Origin: Ustilago trichophora
Lineage: Eukaryota; Basidiomycota; Ustilaginomycetes; Ustilaginales; Ustilaginaceae
NCBI GenBank assembly: GCA_900323505.1
Contig: OOIN01000005.1
Span: 1,673,575 to 1,737,574, forward strand
DNA length: 64,000 nt
Direction of reading: 5' to 3'
Made by a program: the position numbers and the translations under genes. Under the pieces are notes generated by a model. That model did not search any database. It had not been told where the DNA came from and saw only the letters and a program-made list of their open reading frames with translations. Of the stretch, positions 21,439 to 32,426 are shown piece by piece (the stretch's first letter is position 1; each line of letters starts with the position of its first letter).

Positions 21439-23316
21439 TCCGTCTTTCCGCTTTCGTCATCTCATAGAGACGTGCTATGTTTGGTACACGTCGTTGTCAC
21501 CTCTTTTGCATCATTGTCTTATCATCACCGATATCGTAATACCAGAATCTTCTCTACCGTGCTGTCCCTGTCTGGGCTTTCCGTGCCGTGTTCTTTGCGT
21601 CTATGATTATTATTGTGATAATTATATTTTGAATTGCCGCTGCCTCAAATCTCCCAGCGATTCGCTTTATCAAATCGGGCATGGGATTTTGTGCGCGTCA
21701 TCTGTTGATTGGTTTCGTTTTGCGTTGAGCGCCCATTTACGCCCTTTTGCAAGCCGTAAAATCGGCGTAACAGAACAATTGTTTGGGCTGATCAGGGTTC
21801 TTGCAGCTTTCTATTCATTCATTGTCGGAAAATGAATTCGCGGAAACGACCACGCTCGACAAAGGCATCGGGAAAAACCCAGATCGGGGTAATGTCACAG
21901 AACTGCAGATTACAGTGTGAAGATTCTTATCGAACCATCATTTCCCTCTACCACGTTGCTCGATGGCCAAAATTTGACAACCAGGGTTCAACGGAAAGCT
22001 GTTCCTACTTTCATCGATGTCGGATCAGGTTTATCCCGTGCCGTATGCGGAAGCGAGCACGTTTGGAGAGTTCATCCGCCTGATACAGCGAAGCAGGTGA
22101 CGCTTATCAGTGAACGATCACCGCGGAGACCCTCGAGGATGAAGCAGGTGTGTATCTGAACAAATCTTTCACATTCATTTGAAGGAATAGACAAGCATTC
22201 GCCAAAAGCTCAGGTTGACAGGCTAACTGGCAAAAAGTTCGAGCGAAGCTCTCTGCAACGTGGTGACCGGAAAGCAGCAAGTGGTATAAATCATGCGATC
22301 ACGACCACATCAGTGACCAAGTTTCACTTCGGGAAGCAACGGGGATCAATTGACTTGCTTGTGGCTTATCATTTCACCTGACTGAAATGCTGCGGTGCTA
22401 TGGGATCTGCACCGGTGATGGTTGATGGGCGTGCAACACCGTCGGATCTCATCCTTGCTTGCTGCCAGCGACTGAGCTGTCATATAATCGAGACAAAGTC
22501 GCCGCTCATCAGTCAGCCAGTAAGCCGCTCTGTTGGGAAACTCGGGAGATACAAGACTCGGTCTGTCAACCTTGCACGTTGCACCATGTCTCAGGGCCCA
22601 GATCCAGACTAATTTTTTTATTTTTGCTTTTTTTTCTCTTAATTCAAATAGCAAGGCTGGGTGTTGGATGTCATCCGGAAATGATTGCCGCCATTGCTGG
22701 GTGACAAGCTGGGTGCTGAGTTTTCGACTTGGCAGCGGCGGCCATGTCAAACGCGAATGACCGTGACCACCGAAACAAATGCAAGCATCAAAGCCTACAT
22801 CGCTTCCGCCATATCCATAACACCGAATAAGTTTCGTATTCATTGATGCACGTATCGCTCTATGAAAGACTGTGCGGTCCCGAACTGAAATGATCCGAGA
22901 CATTCTCAATCGATACATGCGGAAATCTTTTGCACGGTAGCGCTCGATGAAAGAGATTGAGTCTCGCACAGTGAAGATGGAAGGGCAGAAGTCGAATTCA
23001 GAGCTATCAGCATGATCAAAATTGGCTGCAAGTCCCGCCAAAGAGGAGAGGTTGTCCGGCTTGGTCCTGAAGTTTTCGAAGCTAGCCCTCCACCCTGGCC
23101 TGACGCTCTTGGCGAATCCCTGTCCATCCTATCGACTCAACCTTTGCCCTCTGCTCACCATCATCGGCTCGCCTTTCGATTCCACCGGATGCTCATCTAG
23201 TCTTTTCTACCAACTCTTTTGACTACCCTTCCCCGTTATAGCATATCATCAAAGTTCAGCACAAGCAAGCCCCTCTTGCACAATTCTATCAGTATCAGCA
23301 ACAAAGCCTCAGCATC
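21439..23316. other. 1.9-kb intergenic region
   Basis: It is AT-richer around 21,600 and 22,615-22,650 (T-rich). Open frames of up to 231 codons on the minus strand (22346-23041) lack domains and ATG-supported coding character. I see no gene. Confidence 0.45.
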
Positions 23317-24264
23317 ATGCACGTTAGAAAAGTGTTCAAGACCGCTATCGCGTCAACGTTGCTACTAGTTGGTGCAAGTGGTGCCACCAGCCTACCTATG
23401 TCGAGCAACGACAAGTATACTGTCTTGTCCAAACGAGAAGCATCTGGAGATCTCTCTTCATCGCCGCTAGTCAAGCCCACTTGGATGCACTTGGAGAAGC
23501 GTACCGACATTTCAGCCGCGCTATCGGTGCTCAATTCGATCGTTCCTGGTCTCAACCTCTCCTCGTCCACAGGTACTTCCCTCAATGACTCGGGACCATC
23601 AAACTACTCGTTGGCAGGGATTCCACTGAACAATACCGCCAGTCTAAATCAATCCGAAATCGACCGCGCACGCAGCTGCCCAGGCATCGAACTCATCACC
23701 ACTCGTGGTGCAAATGACTCATTCACAGATGGCTACTGGCTCGGAGAGATGGCACGTCAAGTTATGTCGCGTCTGCCTAACGGCACTTCGAGAAGGACCG
23801 AGACCAGGTACGATTCCAACATCGGCAACGACATTCAATCGCAAATCAAAGCGGCCCTGGATGGTAGTTGGTGGGTCGCCAATTACACAACGCTTCTCGC
23901 GCAAAGCTGCCCGAATACAACCATCATCATGATGGCTTACTCGCTTGGGGCAGCTGCCAACACGGTGGCAAGCACGCGCCCTCGCTTCCCAATCAGCCGA
24001 ATCCGTTCCGCAGTCTATTGGGGTAACCCTATGTTTAGCCCTGGTCGACCTCAGAACAGAGGCACGGCCAAGTCGGCATTGGGTCAGACCGCTTTGCTGG
24101 GCTACCGCACTCCTCGTGGTATGCAGCCTGTCGTGCGAGACTACTGCCTCACTGGCGACATTATCTGCACGAATTGGGGCAATCTTACGGTGCACTTGTC
24201 GTACGCCAACTCCACCTGGCAGGACCAGACAGTCGACTACCTTGTCCAGACTGCTCTCACCTGA
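23317..24264 (+). CDS. Secreted cutinase-like serine esterase
   Basis: One exon encodes 315 residues. The signal peptide spans ~1-23, followed by a propeptide-like Ser-rich region with a KR site (~45). The cutinase fold starts at CPGIELITTRGAND (~125). The nucleophile loop reads MMAYSLGAAAN with Ser209. The GxSxG consensus is replaced by A-Y-S-L-G. Asp281 in the C-x4-D-x2-C segment (CLTGDIIC) and His293 (VHLSYAN) complete a triad in family order. Several NxS/T sites suggest glycosylation. Cutinases and acetylxylan esterases hydrolyse plant surface polyesters or acetylated xylan, so it may serve host penetration or surface modification. Substrate not determinable. Confidence 0.78.
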   Translation: MHVRKVFKTAIASTLLLVGASGATSLPMSSNDKYTVLSKREASGDLSSSPLVKPTWMHLEKRTDISAALSVLNSIVPGLNLSSSTGTSLNDSGPSNYSLAGIPLNNTASLNQSEIDRARSCPGIELITTRGANDSFTDGYWLGEMARQVMSRLPNGTSRRTETRYDSNIGNDIQSQIKAALDGSWWVANYTTLLAQSCPNTTIIMMAYSLGAAANTVASTRPRFPISRIRSAVYWGNPMFSPGRPQNRGTAKSALGQTALLGYRTPRGMQPVVRDYCLTGDIICTNWGNLTVHLSYANSTWQDQTVDYLVQTALT

Positions 24265-24631
24265 ACGCCCGACTTGATAGTCGCCATTACCTGGCAGCAC
24301 AAGCTCTCTTAGATCACTCTTTTACTTCAGATTGTCCCGTTCAGTTTTTCCTTGTCACTTTGCTTCACGTAATACAGTAGTCACCGTCTCAAATCCATGG
24401 AAACCTGCGCGTCACAGAAGGAGGCATCACTCCACTCGATACTGACATGATCTTCTATCAACCCGTGAATTTGTGACAAAACGGAACAAAGTGCGTACAG
24501 TGAAAATATGGGCCCGGCAGCTGGAGCATGGCTAGGCTCCTGATTCGATATGATGTGGAAAAGGGAATAGGTTTGCAAGGGAAGCAAAGCGTAATGAAAA
24601 TTACTCTAAGTAAGGGGGGAGCCTGGGTCAA
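24265..24631. other. Convergent 3' intergenic region
   Basis: About 370 bases between the esterase stop and the GT2 stop. No gene is seen. Confidence 0.4.
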
Positions 24632-27442
24632 TTAGAAGTTGAAACGCATGAACACTGGGCTCAACAAGATCGGATACATAACATGTCCGAAGATAGTGAT
24701 GGATCCGGGCCAGAACAAGTTGAAGCCGTAGATGCAAAACTCTTGGCTGAGAAGATTGGTGCCGAAAAGGAGCATGAGGGTTAGGAAGCTCGCCATAACC
24801 AGGTAGCAGTGCCAGTATCGGCTGAAGATATCCTTGATCTCGTCGATCAGACTGGTTTCCTGAACGTCCTTCTGCGTCGCCGCCCAGGTCATGTTGTACT
24901 CGATCGGATGCGCAAGGATGGCGAGGAGGATGTGATAAGGAAGACCGGAGAAGAAGACGATCATTGGCCAAAAGTAAACAAATTGCCTCTTGAGCGCGTG
25001 CAGGAAGCCTTTCTGCCTGCTCCTCAAGAAGCAAAGCAATCGAGCGACGGTACCACCTGCCGAGAAGACGACGAGGATCGAAAGCCACACCTTGAACGAG
25101 TCGACAATGTATAGGCTAGTCACGTTGTCCATGAGACCAACGACGAGGAACATGGCCACAGCGAATGGCAAGCTCATGGCGAGCGCATAGTAGCTGAACA
25201 TGTACGACGAGACCGTGATCTTTTGCGAGAGACTGCACTTGTCGCTGGTGATGAACTTCATGAAGAGTGGAGTCAAAGGACCCCTGGTCAACCAGAAACG
25301 CAGAGGCTGTAGGATGATCTCCGAACAGCCGAACGCGTACTTTTGCCATCGGTTGAGCTCGTCCGAGGGAGTAAGGGAAACGCCTTCGAGGTAGCCAAGG
25401 TTCGAGTAAGTGGCCCAGCGCACGACATAGCCCTGAAGCTGAAGACGCAGCGACATGTCAAAGTCTTCAGAGACTGAGTTCTCGGACCAAGTGATTAGCT
25501 GACCAGTTTTTGGGTCGCGCTCCGAAACCTGGAGGAGAGCGGAGGTACGGAGGTAGGCGTTGTGGCCAACAAAGGGAGCCGTAGCGCCACAGGCGACGAG
25601 CCAAGAGATGGACCAGTTGACAATGTCGGTGAAGAACCCCATCATGTTCTCAAAAAAGTGATCGGCGACGTACATGACACCGGAACAATGCTGGAGAATG
25701 GCCACCTCGGGGCTGGTCTCCATCTCGCTTGCGGCGTCAAGGAAGGCATCGGAGGGAATTCGGGTATCACAGTCGATCAGGAAGATGTAATCACCGAGAC
25801 GGACATCGCCTTCGGCCTGAGCGATACCATCGCGGGCCTGCAGAGCCATCTCGAGAGCTTCATCGTAAGTCTTGGCGCGACCGCCGTCCAGAAGCTGCTG
25901 GACGTCGAAGCTGAAGTCGAGCACAAAGTTGAGGTTGGAGGCTTTTTTGAAACGACCAGCGCGAATAAAGCCGTTCTTGCCGTGACCAGGACGGGAGACC
26001 CATCCACAGCCCTGAGTCTGGTAGAACTCCCGACGCGCCTGCTGCTCCTCTTCGTCGAGAAGCTGCATACCGTCCTCACAGACAAGGATGTTGGCTTTGC
26101 CACCCTGCAGCTCGTACTTCTTCATGGCCTTCTTCATATCGAGAATGGTAGGGGCAATGACACCTTCCAATGACTCCTTATAGACGGGAACCTGGATCGT
26201 GATCGAGGGAAGCTCGACATCAATCGGCAGGGGAACTGGCTTTTCGCCCGAGTAGTAGAGCGAGTTCTTCTTCATGTTGCCATACGGCAGCAGGATCTGC
26301 GCGATACATCCAAAGATGTTGTCCGTGAAGAACTGCGTCAGCATCATGGTGAAGGGAATGGCCAGCAAGGCAAGCAGATACAAATAATTGTTGAGCGTGA
26401 CAGCCGTCACAAGGATGCGGCGCATAAAGATGCCGCTGAAGAGGAGGTTGAGACCGAGACTGAGACCCGTAAGGAAAGGTGCCAAGGAATAGATGGGGCG
26501 CTTGGCGGTGGTCAGCTCGGGAACCATTCCAGCCTCGATCGTCTCGTCCATGTCTGCCTGACTTTTCTCGGAGAAAGGATCCTTTTTCTCGCTCCAGTGG
26601 CTGGTATGGGACGGCGAAGACGTGTGCTTACCGAGTTTGCCATGACCCAGGTCGGAGCGTGATACGAGTGAGGGAAGGCGCGTGTGAGACGAGGCAGCAG
26701 AGCTAGCCGTACTATTGCTTCGGGAGTGCCCAGAGCCATAGATGGAATTTTTGCTTGAACTGTGCTCCAAAAGACTCTGAACGTAGCTTCCCCTTCGGAG
26801 CGACTCGAAGTAATCGAGCACAGAGTTCTGGAAGCTGAGGGCAGCATCCATGAGATCCTTTCCGTCCTCGGTCCAGACGACCATGATGGCTTCTGCCTGG
26901 ATGAAGGCCGCACCCTGACCCTTTCGACACGACCAGAGGTTGTCGAGGTTCTTGACGACCTGCACCCTCTGTTGCGGGGTGAGAATCAGCTCGGTCTGAT
27001 TTGGCTTTAGTGTGGAGAGAGCCGAGTCGATGATCTCGGAAGAAATGATGATGGCTGCTTCGCAACGAAGCTTCTTGATACTCTGCATGGCAACACCGCG
27101 GTAGGCGTCCATGGGATATGCTGCGTAAACGTTGTCGTGAGCACGGAGGAAGATTCCGTCGTTTTCGCTTCCATCGCGGACCAGGTTGACGCGACGAGCC
27201 TTGAGAAACATGGCTTCGGAGATCTGCTGTGCCAAGTGGAATTGGAGCGTGACCTGCTCTAACGTCTCAGCACCTGTTGACTCAGTACCAGGCTGGTTCT
27301 GTGTATAGGATGCGGAAAGACCGTCAGCCGGTGACGCCGAGTCGCTGAGCCTTGCTCCGGCTGCAAACGTCGACGATGAGATGGCGTGGAACGCCTGGGT
27401 TGCCTGGGTCATAAGACCGCCGCGCGAAAAGTTTGAAGTCAT
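24632..27442 (-). CDS. Family-2 processive glycosyltransferase (GT2), copy 1
   Basis: The start is the ATG at 27442; the frame extends further only through non-ATG codons. The product is 936 residues. Residues ~80-240 form a soluble N-terminal domain shared with the paralogue at 35005-37848 and of unknown role. Membrane helices (~325-400) follow, then the GT2 catalytic core: PSITIQVPVYKES, ILVCEDGM (first Asp), FLIDCDTRIP (DxD), GHNAYLRTSAL, SVSEDFDMSLRL (ED), and NRWQKYAFG in the place of the (Q/R)xxRW motif. Four or more C-terminal helices follow. This is the architecture of chitin, cellulose and hyaluronan-type synthases, which polymerise a UDP-sugar and extrude the chain. It lies divergent to a GH16 gene, so a glucan-like product is a reasonable inference. 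Confidence 0.82.
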   Translation of the reverse strand: MTSNFSRGGLMTQATQAFHAISSSTFAAGARLSDSASPADGLSASYTQNQPGTESTGAETLEQVTLQFHLAQQISEAMFLKARRVNLVRDGSENDGIFLRAHDNVYAAYPMDAYRGVAMQSIKKLRCEAAIIISSEIIDSALSTLKPNQTELILTPQQRVQVVKNLDNLWSCRKGQGAAFIQAEAIMVVWTEDGKDLMDAALSFQNSVLDYFESLRRGSYVQSLLEHSSSKNSIYGSGHSRSNSTASSAASSHTRLPSLVSRSDLGHGKLGKHTSSPSHTSHWSEKKDPFSEKSQADMDETIEAGMVPELTTAKRPIYSLAPFLTGLSLGLNLLFSGIFMRRILVTAVTLNNYLYLLALLAIPFTMMLTQFFTDNIFGCIAQILLPYGNMKKNSLYYSGEKPVPLPIDVELPSITIQVPVYKESLEGVIAPTILDMKKAMKKYELQGGKANILVCEDGMQLLDEEEQQARREFYQTQGCGWVSRPGHGKNGFIRAGRFKKASNLNFVLDFSFDVQQLLDGGRAKTYDEALEMALQARDGIAQAEGDVRLGDYIFLIDCDTRIPSDAFLDAASEMETSPEVAILQHCSGVMYVADHFFENMMGFFTDIVNWSISWLVACGATAPFVGHNAYLRTSALLQVSERDPKTGQLITWSENSVSEDFDMSLRLQLQGYVVRWATYSNLGYLEGVSLTPSDELNRWQKYAFGCSEIILQPLRFWLTRGPLTPLFMKFITSDKCSLSQKITVSSYMFSYYALAMSLPFAVAMFLVVGLMDNVTSLYIVDSFKVWLSILVVFSAGGTVARLLCFLRSRQKGFLHALKRQFVYFWPMIVFFSGLPYHILLAILAHPIEYNMTWAATQKDVQETSLIDEIKDIFSRYWHCYLVMASFLTLMLLFGTNLLSQEFCIYGFNLFWPGSITIFGHVMYPILLSPVFMRFNF

Positions 27443-29189
27443 TGTTACTGCCGTGCACAAGCCTTTTGCAACGTTCGACTGGCTGTGATGTGCTTGTTGA
27501 GGCTTGAAAGCCTTTTGAGTGTGCGTGAACGGAGGCTCGGCGCGGACTGTACAACGAGTTAGAAGTAGGGATAGACCGATGGGTACAGGAGGGGGACAAT
27601 GTGTGACCGATGAAGGAAGTTGTTGGAAGGAAGAAAAGAAGGAAAGACTTTGCCAACGACAAGCTGGAGCAAGCGAAGGTGCGATCTGAGATGAGGTCAG
27701 GGTAGGGTGTGAGAGCGGGAAGAGTGAGCGCGAGAGGCGGTCAGATGAAGCCCTTCTTGGTCAAGAGTAAAAAGACGAGATATGAACAAAGATTTGTGCT
27801 ATCAACAGTGGTGACTTGTGCAGAAACAGAAGCAGAGGCTCGTTCGTAGGCTTTGATTGCCGTCCAAAGTCCCTGACTTACACAGGCAAAAGATCTGCAT
27901 GTGGATTTTCCCCTGCTAAGCGTGATACCGACTATGTAGCCATCCTTTCGAGATGAGATCCGCCTTCGTAAAACCCTTTGCGTCGTGTCACTGAGATGTA
28001 TCGATCAAAGCCTGCAATCTTTTTGTCGAGATGCCGGCTATCGGCCAAGCATTATGGTGTCAGAACGTTTCATAGTCTCAACTTGATCATCCGACCCAGA
28101 TGCCATCGAGAAGGGTCGGACAACTAAATCCAGAACTTCCGGGTAAAAAATGAAAAAGAAAGTATTCTGGACATGAGTGAGACCTGGGTACCGGCAAAGA
28201 ATTACGCGACTGAAGCGAAGGGCTGAAACATGGATAGCGACGAGCCCATGGGCCCTTGCAGCACCACCGAGACCGTAACATTTGTCAAAGCGGCCATGCG
28301 ATTCAGCGGAAGCCCTAGCGTGAAGGCAAATCCCTGCCGAATGTGCATGCAGCCAAGTCCGATCGACCCTTTTTTTCTTGGCCTACTTCGCACGTCATGT
28401 TCAAGCTTGATCATTAGCCCATGTGAATGGTAGGGCAAGACCACCTGGCGATCCTCCAGTGCTTTCTCGGTCTCCGAGCGGTTCCGCCAACAGGGCTTCG
28501 GACTTACTGGGTGGTCAATTCACCTCATCGTATGATCAGCTCTGGATATTCGCTGTCGAGACACTTTTGATTGGGATCGATATCGGAAGCAGGATATCGG
28601 ATGCTCTCTTGCTTCTGAGACACTCTCGATGGCCGTGGGAAGCATTCGCCTGAAACGTTGACCTGGTCGACCCTGCAGAAACTTATTGATTGGCAATTTG
28701 GCATTCATAGCGTTCCCGTATCCAGACCTGGGCGGTTCATCCGCGGAATTCGTCAACACAAGCTGTGATAACGGACCCGATGACAGGGGAACGTTTGCGC
28801 ATCCTATCTTGCAGAGTAAATTATTGTATGGTGAGCTGAAACAGGTAATGGTTCATTGCTCTTTGACAAGGTGACATTCTTCTGCAGAGATTTTTTTTTT
28901 TCCTCGTGCAGGGCTTTGATGAATTGAGCGTTGGCCGGTCTTTTTCGGCAAATTTCAGACCGCACGCGCTCACCGCTGCACTCGATGCCCAACAATTTGC
29001 CCTCTTTCTGACTCGTTGCGAGAGGTCATCACTCCCACACCTTCACCATTCCTTCTTCTTTACCATCCCCATCGACGCACACCATCCAGGTCGCTCAAGT
29101 CTTCCCCCTCATCCTCTCACTTGCGACACGAGCTCAAGAGCCATATCCCTCGCTGCAACACCAGAAGCCTAATTTGGTATCCCGGAGCC
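27443..29189. other. Divergent promoter region of the GT2 / GH16 pair, copy 1
   Basis: This 1.7-kb region separates two outward-facing genes. No supported ORF was found. It is a candidate shared regulatory region. Confidence 0.45.
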
Positions 29190-30395
29190 ATGGAAAAATT
29201 GGGCCCGAATTCGGCGGCGGCGCAGGAGCGTCTCGCTTGGTTGAACAGCAAGGAAGCGAAACGCATCCAAACCAAAAACAAGCGGGTCGTCCTGATCGGC
29301 GTGGCTATGGGCATTGCTGCCATGATCGCTGTCGTTCTGGACGGCGTGCTCCGAGTCGAGAAGCAGGACAAGCTCTGCCTCGTCCTAGACGACGACTTCT
29401 CCAACGGATTCAACAAGTCTACATGGTCTCATGAGATCCAGCTCGGTGGCTATGGTACTGGCTCATTTGACTGGACCACTGACTCGGAAGCAAACACCTA
29501 CGTCGAAGACGGGAAGCTTCTTCTCGTACCCACCCTCACCGTGCAGAACCTTTGGGCGCCTTACTTCAACCTGGACGGCTTCAAGCTAGACCTGACCGCT
29601 GCCGGGAACTGCACAGGCAAGTCCGAGACCGACTGCCAAGCTGGTAATAACTTTGATGAGGGTCGCATGGTCAATCCCGTACAAAGCACTCGAATCACGA
29701 CCAAGAACTCGTACTCAATCCGCTATGGTAAAGTCGAAGTGCGTGCCAAGCTTCCCACCGGCAATTGGCTCTGGCCGGCCATTTGGATGATGCCTCGTGA
29801 CTCAGTCTACGGTATTTGGCCGGCGAGCGGTGAAATCGATCTGATGGAGTCGTCCGGCAACATGCCCCGACACCGAATGGATCAGCGAAGTACTGGATCG
29901 GTTCAGTCATCTTACCACTTTGGTCCCGATTGGAGGAGCAATGCCGGTGATCACCATACTGGCTATCAGTTCCGATGGCGCGACTACTTCAATCAGGGAT
30001 ACCACAACTACGTGCTCGAGTGGAACGAGAAGCGCATGCGCGTCTATGTTGATGACCCGCGCACCACCATTTCATACTTTGAATTCCCCAAGGAGCCCAT
30101 GTGGGACTACGGGAAATTCGCTGACATCCAGCTCGAGCCTCCCATTCACAACCCCTGGATCCGAAGCGAGAATCCCAATATTGCACCCTTCGACCAACAC
30201 TTTTACCTCATTCTCAACGTCGCCGTCGGCGGCAAGTACTTTGGGAGTACGGATGACGTCGTGTGGAACTCAGAGTCGGCGTATCCAGCCACCACCTTCT
30301 GGAAAAACGTGAAGAAGTGGTACCCAACCTGGGCCACCGACCCCAAGGATCGAGGCATGTCGGTCGATCGTGTCCGAATGTGGCAAAAGTGCTAA
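29190..30395 (+). CDS. Membrane-anchored GH16 glucanase/transglycosylase-like protein, copy 1
   Basis: The ATG at 29190 gives 401 residues. A short cytosolic N-terminus is followed by one transmembrane helix (~34-56, VVLIGVAMGIAAMIAVVLDG), so it is probably a type II protein with a lumenal or extracellular catalytic domain. The jelly-roll GH16 domain shows FDWTTDSEANTYVEDGKL, GKVEVRAKLPTGNWLWPAIWMM, and the catalytic ExDxxE motif SGEIDLMES, with Glu215 as nucleophile, Asp217, and Glu220 as acid/base. This is the GH16 branch acting on beta-1,3 or mixed-linkage glucans and related wall polymers. The paralogue at 30981-32426 shares the layout. Together with the GT2 neighbours it probably trims or remodels the polymer they make. 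Confidence 0.85.
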   Translation: MEKLGPNSAAAQERLAWLNSKEAKRIQTKNKRVVLIGVAMGIAAMIAVVLDGVLRVEKQDKLCLVLDDDFSNGFNKSTWSHEIQLGGYGTGSFDWTTDSEANTYVEDGKLLLVPTLTVQNLWAPYFNLDGFKLDLTAAGNCTGKSETDCQAGNNFDEGRMVNPVQSTRITTKNSYSIRYGKVEVRAKLPTGNWLWPAIWMMPRDSVYGIWPASGEIDLMESSGNMPRHRMDQRSTGSVQSSYHFGPDWRSNAGDHHTGYQFRWRDYFNQGYHNYVLEWNEKRMRVYVDDPRTTISYFEFPKEPMWDYGKFADIQLEPPIHNPWIRSENPNIAPFDQHFYLILNVAVGGKYFGSTDDVVWNSESAYPATTFWKNVKKWYPTWATDPKDRGMSVDRVRMWQKC

Positions 30396-30619
30396 ATTTA
30401 GCTTCTCGAGCACTGGTAGCTTTCATCCTCACTTGACTTTCCTCCTGGCTTCCTTCTCGCGTTGTGTTGTCACCATCCTGTTTTCACCATGCATCTCATA
30501 CCCGTCCTTCGCTACAATAGAAATGATGCTCTATCCCAACCTCTTTTCATGTGTGCGACTTGTGTAAACTGGAGGAACCACATATAAAAGACACGAAGAG
30601 CTCGAGCCTCACCTGAGCG

Positions 30620-30691
<72 letters not shown>

Positions 30692-30980
30692 GCCGTCTTA
30701 ACAAGTTCACTATTTTTCGGAATTTCATACTGTACGTCCGAAGAGTCCGGCTTGGGGGTCATTGCATCCAGAAATCGCACTCGACGCACGCCACAAGACC
30801 TGCATTTCTCTGCCACTTTTTTTTTCGTGAAATGTTTTCCTTCTAAAATTCTGGACTGAATTGCTGTATACGATGAATAAATGTTGCCACAACGAGGAAC
30901 AGCGATACTACACGACGGAACGGACCCATGACACTGAAGCACAATAAGGACGGAGGCGCAATCGAAAAATTGAAGAGTGC
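30396..30980. other. Convergent intergenic region between the two GH16 genes
   Basis: 585 bases with a 71-base A tract and no gene. It lies close to the axis of the inverted duplication. Confidence 0.5.
30620..30690 (+). repeat. Uninterrupted poly-A tract, 71 bases
   Basis: Seventy-one consecutive A residues follow GAGCG and precede CGCCG. The length is exact in this sequence but may be unstable or affected by sequencing. Confidence 0.85.
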
Positions 30981-32426
30981 TTAGCAGCGCTGCCACATCT
31001 TAACAGAATCAATGGCCATACCACGCTTCTTGGGGTCGGTGGGCCAAGTTGGAAGCCATCGCGACCTGGCAGCCCAAAAGTCAGCGACAGGGTTGGAGCC
31101 GGCATTTTGCCATGGCTTGTTGCGATCCGAGTCGCTGAAGTAGCCGTTGGTTCCGCCGACAGCTACATTGAGGATGAGGTAGAACTTCTGGTCAAAAGGA
31201 GCGCCCTTCTTGCCTATCCAGGGATCCTGTACGGCGGTGCCGTTCCAGAGAAGGTGCGAGAGTTTGCTGAAAGCGAAGAAGTCACGGTCCATGTCGAGCT
31301 TCATGATGTGACGGCTAGGCTTGTCAACCCAAGTGGTCAAGGAGGTGGGAGTCCAATCGAGACCAAACGTGTGAAAGTCTTGCGAAAAGTAGTCACGCGG
31401 AACGGTGAAGTTGGAGGTGGTGAGACCCCATCGGTCGGTGGCTGGCGACGGGCCCCAGTGGAGAGTGGAAGCGACGTTGTTCTGGTAGCGGTCCTTGCGA
31501 GATTCGACGATGTTGCCCTTGGACTCGACCATATCGATCTCACCGCTGCGAGGCCATTCTCCGTACACGGAATCTTCGGGCATCATCCAGATAGCGGGCC
31601 AGATCCAGTCACCAGCGGGAAGACGAGCCCTGACCTCGATTCGGCCACGGTTGATGGAAGCCTTGGTACGGATCCTAGCCGACTTGATGGGCTGAAGAAT
31701 CTCACCGAGGGTCGAGTTGGAGACGCTCTCACACGCGGCTTGAGTCTGAGGGGAAGCAGTACAGGTGCTGTTGAGGCTGTAGGTGTAGTTGCCCGTGATG
31801 GCGGCCTCTCCGACCTCGTCGGAAGTGAGGGTGGGGACCAGATAGAGCTTGCCGTCCTCGATGAACGAGTTGTTGGCCTGGGTGGTGGTCATCTCGAACT
31901 CTTTGTTTCCAAAGCCATCGGTCCTGACTTCATACTCCCAGTTGTCGGTATTGAGGCTGGTCCGTCCCGAAAAGTCATCCTCGAAAGCAAGGCAGAGCTT
32001 CTGTTGAGGTGTGTTGATCCAGCCAAAAGCAATGACGACAGCTGCCAGGATGATGGAGAGCAGACCGAAGAAGCTGAAAGCGAGGTTGTGCTTCCTGCCT
32101 TCCTTGGCTGCTGGCTCAGCAGCCGTGATTGAGGAAGGCGACGAGGTCTGATTGCTATGGCTCTCGGCGCCAACGACAGGAATGGTTTGAGAGGCGGTGG
32201 GAGGCGCCAACTTCTCGTTGCCGCTGCTTGGACTGCGCGAGTGCGAGACAGGCAGGTGAATGACCGAAGATGCAGCGCTGCTCGAGACCGAGGAAGGGAA
32301 TCTTGGAGTGCCTTGTCCGCTCCCACTCCTGTAGTGGTTGCGCAGGAAATGAGGTACCTGAGAGGAAGGCGACCAGCTGAAGCTCTTCTCCTCCATGGGG
32401 GTGGTGTGACCCGACGACGTTGCCAT
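30981..32426 (-). CDS. Membrane-anchored GH16 glucanase/transglycosylase-like protein, copy 2
   Basis: 481 residues, one exon. A Ser/Pro-rich cytosolic tail of ~113 residues is longer than in copy 1. One membrane helix follows (~114-136, NLAFSFFGLLSIILAAVVIA), then the GH16 domain. The catalytic motif SGEIDMVES places Glu296, Asp298 and Glu301. RIEVRARLPAGDWIWPAIWMM and FYLILNVAVGGTNGYF match copy 1 segment by segment, and both end in a conserved SVDRVRMWQKC/AIDSVKMWQRC tail with a terminal Cys. It is convergent with copy 1 and divergent from the second GT2 gene. N-glycosylation sites are frequent between residues 180 and 240. Its predicted role is polymer remodelling alongside the GT2 enzyme. 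Confidence 0.85.
   Translation of the reverse strand: MATSSGHTTPMEEKSFSWSPSSQVPHFLRNHYRSGSGQGTPRFPSSVSSSAASSVIHLPVSHSRSPSSGNEKLAPPTASQTIPVVGAESHSNQTSSPSSITAAEPAAKEGRKHNLAFSFFGLLSIILAAVVIAFGWINTPQQKLCLAFEDDFSGRTSLNTDNWEYEVRTDGFGNKEFEMTTTQANNSFIEDGKLYLVPTLTSDEVGEAAITGNYTYSLNSTCTASPQTQAACESVSNSTLGEILQPIKSARIRTKASINRGRIEVRARLPAGDWIWPAIWMMPEDSVYGEWPRSGEIDMVESKGNIVESRKDRYQNNVASTLHWGPSPATDRWGLTTSNFTVPRDYFSQDFHTFGLDWTPTSLTTWVDKPSRHIMKLDMDRDFFAFSKLSHLLWNGTAVQDPWIGKKGAPFDQKFYLILNVAVGGTNGYFSDSDRNKPWQNAGSNPVADFWAARSRWLPTWPTDPKKRGMAIDSVKMWQRC

Noticed and set aside
22346..23041. 231-residue minus-strand ORF in the 1.9-kb spacer
   Set aside because: Composition looks random, no domain or splice structure, and no clear promoter.
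30547..30996. ORF with a long phenylalanine run
   Set aside because: Created by the poly-A tract read on the opposite strand.
31107..32132. 341-residue + strand ORF
   Set aside because: It is antisense to the GH16 gene at 30981-32426, with no domain. Long antisense frames are common opposite codon-biased genes.
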